From Chloroflexota bacterium (lineage in GTDB: Bacteria > Chloroflexota > Dehalococcoidia > Dehalococcoidales > RBG-16-60-22): DNA of 5,904 nucleotides. Below, in pieces: positions 5,791-5,904 of the stretch. Below the pieces are notes generated by a model. That model was not told the DNA's origin and ran no database searches. It saw only the letters and a list, made by a program, of their open reading frames with translations. The stretch spans positions 1-5,904 of the forward strand of contig JACPQH010000042.1 in the NCBI GenBank assembly GCA_016190585.1, read 5' to 3'. The position numbers and the translations under genes were made by a program. Each line of letters begins with the position of its first letter. The first letter of the stretch is position 1.

Positions 5791-5880
5791 CGAGGGTATA
5801 ATCGCCCTGGAGGCCGTCCTCAATATATTTACTCTACCGCGAGAGGACTAAGGGCGAGAGAATTGACAACCTCATCCTCG
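5791..5880. other. Non-coding spacer after the ABC operon
   Basis: No ORF or RNA gene is supportable here. A TATAAT-like box at 5797-5802 lies between AGGG and CCCT half-sites (5793-5796 and 5805-5808), which could form a weak 4-bp hairpin. GTCCTC (5816-5821) and GAGGAC (5843-5848) could pair over a 21-nt loop. Neither is followed by a T-tract, so I see no intrinsic terminator for the ABC operon inside the window. TTGACA at 5863-5868 has no matching -10 downstream. Confidence 0.5.
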
Positions 5881-5903
5881 CCTTCTCCCATCGAGGGAGA
5901 AGG
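5881..5903. repeat. REP-like palindromic repeat, cut by the window edge
   Basis: CCTTCTCCC (5881-5889) and GGGAGAAGG (5895-5903) form a perfect 9-bp stem with loop ATCGA. The flank CCTCATCCTCG directly before it is of the kind found in dispersed repeats of many bacterial genomes, where a similar CTCATCC...CTTCTCCC arm is mirrored by GGGAGAAGG...GGATGAG. The right outer arm would lie beyond the window. Position, right after a convergent or operon end, also fits. With no T-run visible, a plain intrinsic terminator is less likely. Copy number cannot be seen from one window. Confidence 0.6.
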
Positions 5904-5904
5904 G

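Overview
This is a GC-rich bacterial chromosomal window of ordinary housekeeping character. There is no phage, transposase, CRISPR array or plasmid module. The encoded CCA on the tRNA, Shine-Dalgarno sequences and TTG starts all indicate a bacterium. The gene content (bacterial GAPDH, PfpI/DJ-1 protein, GlgC-type ADP-glucose pyrophosphorylase, DUF72 protein, two-gene ABC exporter) would suit a Chloroflexota/Dehalococcoidia-like genome. That placement is only an impression from protein character; no taxonomic marker here proves it.

Left block, minus strand, read right to left: glgC (1840-3057), then a PfpI/DJ-1 family gene (1304-1831, or from a TTG at 1843 that overlaps the glgC stop), then gap (278-1291). 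The spacings are tight (about 8 nt or an overlap, then 12 nt) and each gene has its own Shine-Dalgarno sequence, so this looks like one operon. Further left on the same strand are a tRNA-Glu(CUC) gene (63-139) with a plausible promoter of its own (182-210) and a clear intrinsic terminator (19-49). I see no convincing terminator between gap and the tRNA, so operon transcripts may run through the tRNA to the same terminator.

Right block, plus strand: a 165-nt divergent spacer leads to a DUF72/YecE-family TIM-barrel gene (3224-3958). After a 102-nt gap carrying a palindromic TATAAT element come an ABC transporter ATPase (4061-4981) and its ABC-2 type permease (4978-5790), translationally coupled through an ATGA overlap. 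The last 114 nt are non-coding and end in a palindrome resembling dispersed intergenic REP-type repeats, cut by the window edge.

Working together: GAPDH moves carbon between triose phosphates and glycerate phosphates. GlgC commits glucose-1-phosphate to ADP-glucose and hence glycogen. The PfpI/DJ-1 protein between them could deal with protein damage or reactive carbonyls derived from triose phosphates; that link is inference from position. The ABC pair is a generic exporter of unknown cargo. I did not find a clear undescribed system. The most noteworthy points are the glgC-pfpI-gap arrangement, the palindrome over the -10 element upstream of the ABC operon, and the repeat at the right edge.
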